The notes beneath the pieces were generated by a model. The model was given only the letters and a program-made list of their open reading frames with translations, had not been told where the DNA came from and searched no databases. From TMED161 sp964532515 (lineage in GTDB: Bacteria; Fidelibacterota; Marinisomatia; SCGC-AAA003-L08; D37C17): a stretch of DNA of 16,760 bases. Position numbers and translations under genes: made by a program. Shown here in pieces: positions 14,362 to 16,760 of the stretch; positions within the stretch are counted from its first letter, which is position 1; every line of letters starts with the position of its first letter. The stretch is taken from positions 1 through 16,760 of the forward strand of contig CAZHKH010000022.1 of assembly GCA_964532515.1 (NCBI GenBank), written 5' to 3'.

Positions 14362-16092
14362 TTAGTACCTTTCGAATCTTTTATCTAGATCCTCTGTTGA
14401 TAAATTTACAATAATAGGCCTTCCATGGGGACAATAGTATGGATTCTCAGATTGAAACAATTTATTTACTAGATGCTTCATCTCATTATCCTCCAAAGGG
14501 TCTCCAGCTTTTATTGCTGCTTTGCATGCATAGTTGGCTGATATTTTATCATGAATTTCCAGGTCATCTTTGCCATAAGATTCATATTGAGATATGATAT
14601 CATTAATAATTGATATTTCATCATTATTTTTCATATATACTGGAACGCCTTCAATAATAAGGGTATTTTCTCCAAACTCTCTTAATTTAAATCCAATTTT
14701 ATTTACATATGGTAATAATGTAATTAAAATATCATATTCATCTGCTGAGAGTTCAAGAGTTTTTGGGAATAATGCTGTTTGGGATTCTGCAGTAGAGTCC
14801 TGTAGACCCTTAATTGCAGAGTCATAAAGGATTCTTTCATGCGCTACATGTTGATCTATAATAACTACACCATCCTTTAGTTTTGTGATAATATACTTAT
14901 TATCAATCTGCCACAGATCATCAATTTTAATTTTATTATTTTCTCGTTTTAAAATATTATCAATTTTATCATCTATTTTTTTATTAGATGATGGAGATAT
15001 TACAGCATCTATAGTTATATCAGATAGTTGATTCTTTTTGTAAGGGAGCTCCTCTGTCAATTCAATTTTTTCTTCGTATGGATTTAGATTGAAATTTGGC
15101 AAGGATAAAGTTATATTTGATAACGAGGATTTAATTGCATCTTTGATTAGTTGGTTTACTTTCCACTCTTCTTTAAATAGTATTTCTTTCTTTGATGGAT
15201 GGACATTAATATCATATAGTTCAGATGAAGTATTTAAATTAATAATATAAAAAGGATATTCTCCACGCTGAAGTAGGCTACTAAATGATCTTAAAATTGT
15301 ATTTTGGATTATTTTACTTTGAATTGGTCTTCTATTGATAAATAAAAATTGATCACCCAATCTTTTTTTTATTAAATCTAGATTTCCTAAATATCCAGAT
15401 AAATGATATTTCCCCTTCTCTCTAGATATAGGAAGAAGCTTATTCCCATAATTACTACCATATATATCTGTTATTCGTTCGCTTAGGTCCTTAGATCGAA
15501 GGGTATATATATTTTTAGACTCATTTGAGTATATAAATTCAATTTCAGGGTATGCTAAAAAAAACTTCTTTAATAATTTTGTTATCCTAATTTGCTCTGA
15601 GCTAGCTGATTTTAAAAATTTTTTTCTAGCAGGAAAGGAATGGAATATTTTTTTAACCTTTATTGTGGTTCCTTTTTTTCTTGCATTTGATGATATCTTT
15701 GATATTTTACCATCAATGAGTTCTGCATTGAAAGATTCAATGCCATCATATGAGGTAGATATGGAAACATGGCTCACTGCTGCAATGCTACTTAAAGCCT
15801 CCCCTCTAAAACCAAGAGTATTAATATTATCAAGGTCGTTTATAGATGATATTTTGCTACTTGTATATCTTTTAAATGCAACATCTATTTCATCTTTATT
15901 TATACCAATTCCATCATCTTTTACAATAATACTATCAATCCCACCTTCTTTAATAATAATTTCAATTTTAGATGATTCTGCATCAATTGAATTTTCAACT
16001 AATTCTTTAATAATAGATTCAGGCCTTTCAATAACCTCACCTGCAGCTATTTTTTTGATTAAATCTTTGTTTATAGCTTTGATATAACTCAT
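14362..16092 (-). CDS. mutL: DNA mismatch repair protein MutL
   Basis: Links mismatch recognition by MutS to strand removal. The N-terminal GHKL ATPase shows IAAGEVIERP (15-24), ELVENSIDA (30-38), DDGIGI (59-64), LGFRGEALSSI (93-103) and NVHPSKKE (296-303). A charged linker (about 335-390) leads to the C-terminal dimerisation domain. Endonuclease-type motifs are present: DQHVAHERILYD (413-424), ACKAAIK (522-528) and CPHGRP (554-559). The first differs from the usual DQHA(X)2E(X)4E by Val for Ala and Asp for the last Glu; ACK replaces ACR. The protein is therefore probably a nicking MutL as in bacteria lacking MutH, with a slightly altered metal site. At 576 residues, length is normal. ATGA overlap with the upstream cyclodeaminase gene. 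Confidence 0.96.
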   Translation of the reverse strand: MSYIKAINKDLIKKIAAGEVIERPESIIKELVENSIDAESSKIEIIIKEGGIDSIIVKDDGIGINKDEIDVAFKRYTSSKISSINDLDNINTLGFRGEALSSIAAVSHVSISTSYDGIESFNAELIDGKISKISSNARKKGTTIKVKKIFHSFPARKKFLKSASSEQIRITKLLKKFFLAYPEIEFIYSNESKNIYTLRSKDLSERITDIYGSNYGNKLLPISREKGKYHLSGYLGNLDLIKKRLGDQFLFINRRPIQSKIIQNTILRSFSSLLQRGEYPFYIINLNTSSELYDINVHPSKKEILFKEEWKVNQLIKDAIKSSLSNITLSLPNFNLNPYEEKIELTEELPYKKNQLSDITIDAVISPSSNKKIDDKIDNILKRENNKIKIDDLWQIDNKYIITKLKDGVVIIDQHVAHERILYDSAIKGLQDSTAESQTALFPKTLELSADEYDILITLLPYVNKIGFKLREFGENTLIIEGVPVYMKNNDEISIINDIISQYESYGKDDLEIHDKISANYACKAAIKAGDPLEDNEMKHLVNKLFQSENPYYCPHGRPIIVNLSTEDLDKRFERY

Positions 16093-16760
16093 TTTAACTT
16101 CTTATATAAGATAGTTCTAATTCTTGCTAGTTGTTTTTCATTTTTATTAATAATTACTTCTGTTTTTTTCAATATCTCTTTAGAGTATTTCTTATCTTCA
16201 ATATCCTTTAAATTAATAAGCACATTCATATATGCACCATTGATTGAGGTAGAAGCCAATTCAGCTGCAACTCCAGCATCAGAGAGAGAATTTTGGTTTC
16301 CTGCTTTTAATATTTTTTTTGAAAGTAATAATACTTGTAAGGATAGCTTCATAACAGAGAATGGAACTTCAATTGCGTACTTTGTAGCAGATTGAATCTG
16401 ATTTTTCCTTGCAGTTTTTTGTTCTATCGTTTTTTTTGGCATTCTAAATGAATTCATTATTCCATCAAAAGCTTTCGTGTCTTCATCAATTTTCAACAGA
16501 AGTTCTTTTTTAAGCTTTTGTGCCCCTATTCCTATCTCTTCAATTAATAAGTTGTTCTCTTTATAATCTTTTTTCCCAAAAGTTAAATTTGAAACCATGG
16601 AAACAAGGGCACTTCCAAGTGCACCAGCTAACGCACTAATGCTCCCTCCTCCAGGAGCTGGGCTATCAATTGAAACTTCATTTGCAAGCTCACTTACCTT
16701 TAAATTAATTAATGGATTATCATTTTTAATTCGATTTTCTATTATAGCTTTATTTTGTTC
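16089..16760 (-). CDS. Formiminotetrahydrofolate cyclodeaminase, 3' part, probably fused FTCD
   Basis: Cyclodeaminase (FTCD C-terminal family), which converts 5-formiminotetrahydrofolate to methenyltetrahydrofolate and ammonia in histidine breakdown. About 223 residues are visible. The frame is open to the right edge, so the ATG at 16598 is internal. From the edge, the sequence includes KVSELANEVSIDSPAPGGGS and ALAGALGSALVSMVSNLT, then DEDTKAFDGIMNSFRMPK, ATKYAIEVPFSVM and SLSDAGVAAE, all family marks. The residues before the start of this domain (KAIIENRIKNDNPLINL) resemble the linker joining the glutamate formiminotransferase domain to the cyclodeaminase in bifunctional FTCD proteins, so the missing 5' part probably encodes that domain (inference). 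It overlaps mutL by 4 bp. Confidence 0.88.
   Translation of the reverse strand, partial: EQNKAIIENRIKNDNPLINLKVSELANEVSIDSPAPGGGSISALAGALGSALVSMVSNLTFGKKDYKENNLLIEEIGIGAQKLKKELLLKIDEDTKAFDGIMNSFRMPKKTIEQKTARKNQIQSATKYAIEVPFSVMKLSLQVLLLSKKILKAGNQNSLSDAGVAAELASTSINGAYMNVLINLKDIEDKKYSKEILKKTEVIINKNEKQLARIRTILYKKLK

Noticed and set aside
15665..16087. Long plus-strand open frame (140 codons) opposite mutL
   Set aside because: It lies wholly antisense to the conserved mutL ATPase domain, has low-complexity composition and no ribosome binding site. It is a shadow of the mutL codons.
1..16760. CRISPR array, insertion sequence, tRNA genes or prophage
   Set aside because: No direct-repeat array, transposase, integrase, tRNA-like cloverleaf or phage gene was seen on either strand.

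Overview
The window is strongly AT-rich, gene-dense bacterial DNA. Nearly every gene lies on the minus strand in tightly packed, often 4-bp-overlapping (ATGA/GTGA) clusters; dusB is the only clear protein gene on the plus strand. The secreted arylsulfotransferase-like protein with a C-terminal dockerin-like repeat pair, the BatA-type aerotolerance protein and a cyclodeaminase that looks fused to a formiminotransferase suggest an uncultured marine member of the FCB superphylum, with Marinimicrobia (SAR406) or a relative as my best guess. That placement is inference from gene content and is not proven. A run of ten N at 3967-3976 marks a scaffold gap of unknown true length.

Layout, read in the minus-strand transcription direction (high to low coordinates). 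(a) The 3' part of a formiminotetrahydrofolate cyclodeaminase gene enters from the right edge, followed by mutL and a DUF502 membrane protein. (b) dusB runs the other way on the plus strand, converging on the DUF502 gene and diverging from yajC across a 72-bp promoter region that carries an 8-bp inverted repeat. (c) A long cluster follows: yajC, fmt, rsmB, a PASTA-domain membrane protein, rpe, a polyprenol/diacylglycerol kinase-like membrane protein, a BatA-like protein and hflX. (d) The only sizeable non-coding stretch (4802-5005) holds a convincing structured RNA candidate, closed by a long two-part stem and ending in a T-run on the plus strand. (e) cutA and a SixA-type histidine phosphatase follow. 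(f) Beyond the gap come the arylsulfotransferase-like gene (5' end lost), def, a small zinc-finger-like protein, a saccharopine-dehydrogenase-like oxidoreductase and ung at the left edge.

Functionally this is mostly housekeeping. It covers initiator-tRNA formylation and deformylation (fmt, def), rRNA and tRNA modification (rsmB, dusB), ribosome rescue (hflX), protein export (yajC), DNA repair (mutL, ung), the pentose phosphate pathway (rpe), folate/histidine catabolism, and envelope or stress proteins (PASTA, BatA, DUF502, kinase-like).

The points most worth checking are: an in-frame TAA inside ung just before its HPSPLSA active-site motif, with the reading frame intact on both sides; the unassigned structured RNA between hflX and cutA; and an hflX whose conserved N-terminal strand lies upstream of any ATG, GTG or TTG. 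A weaker trend is that several non-ATG starts carry clear Shine-Dalgarno sequences with uniform spacing. I did not find a defence system, mobile element, CRISPR array or other clearly new multi-gene system.
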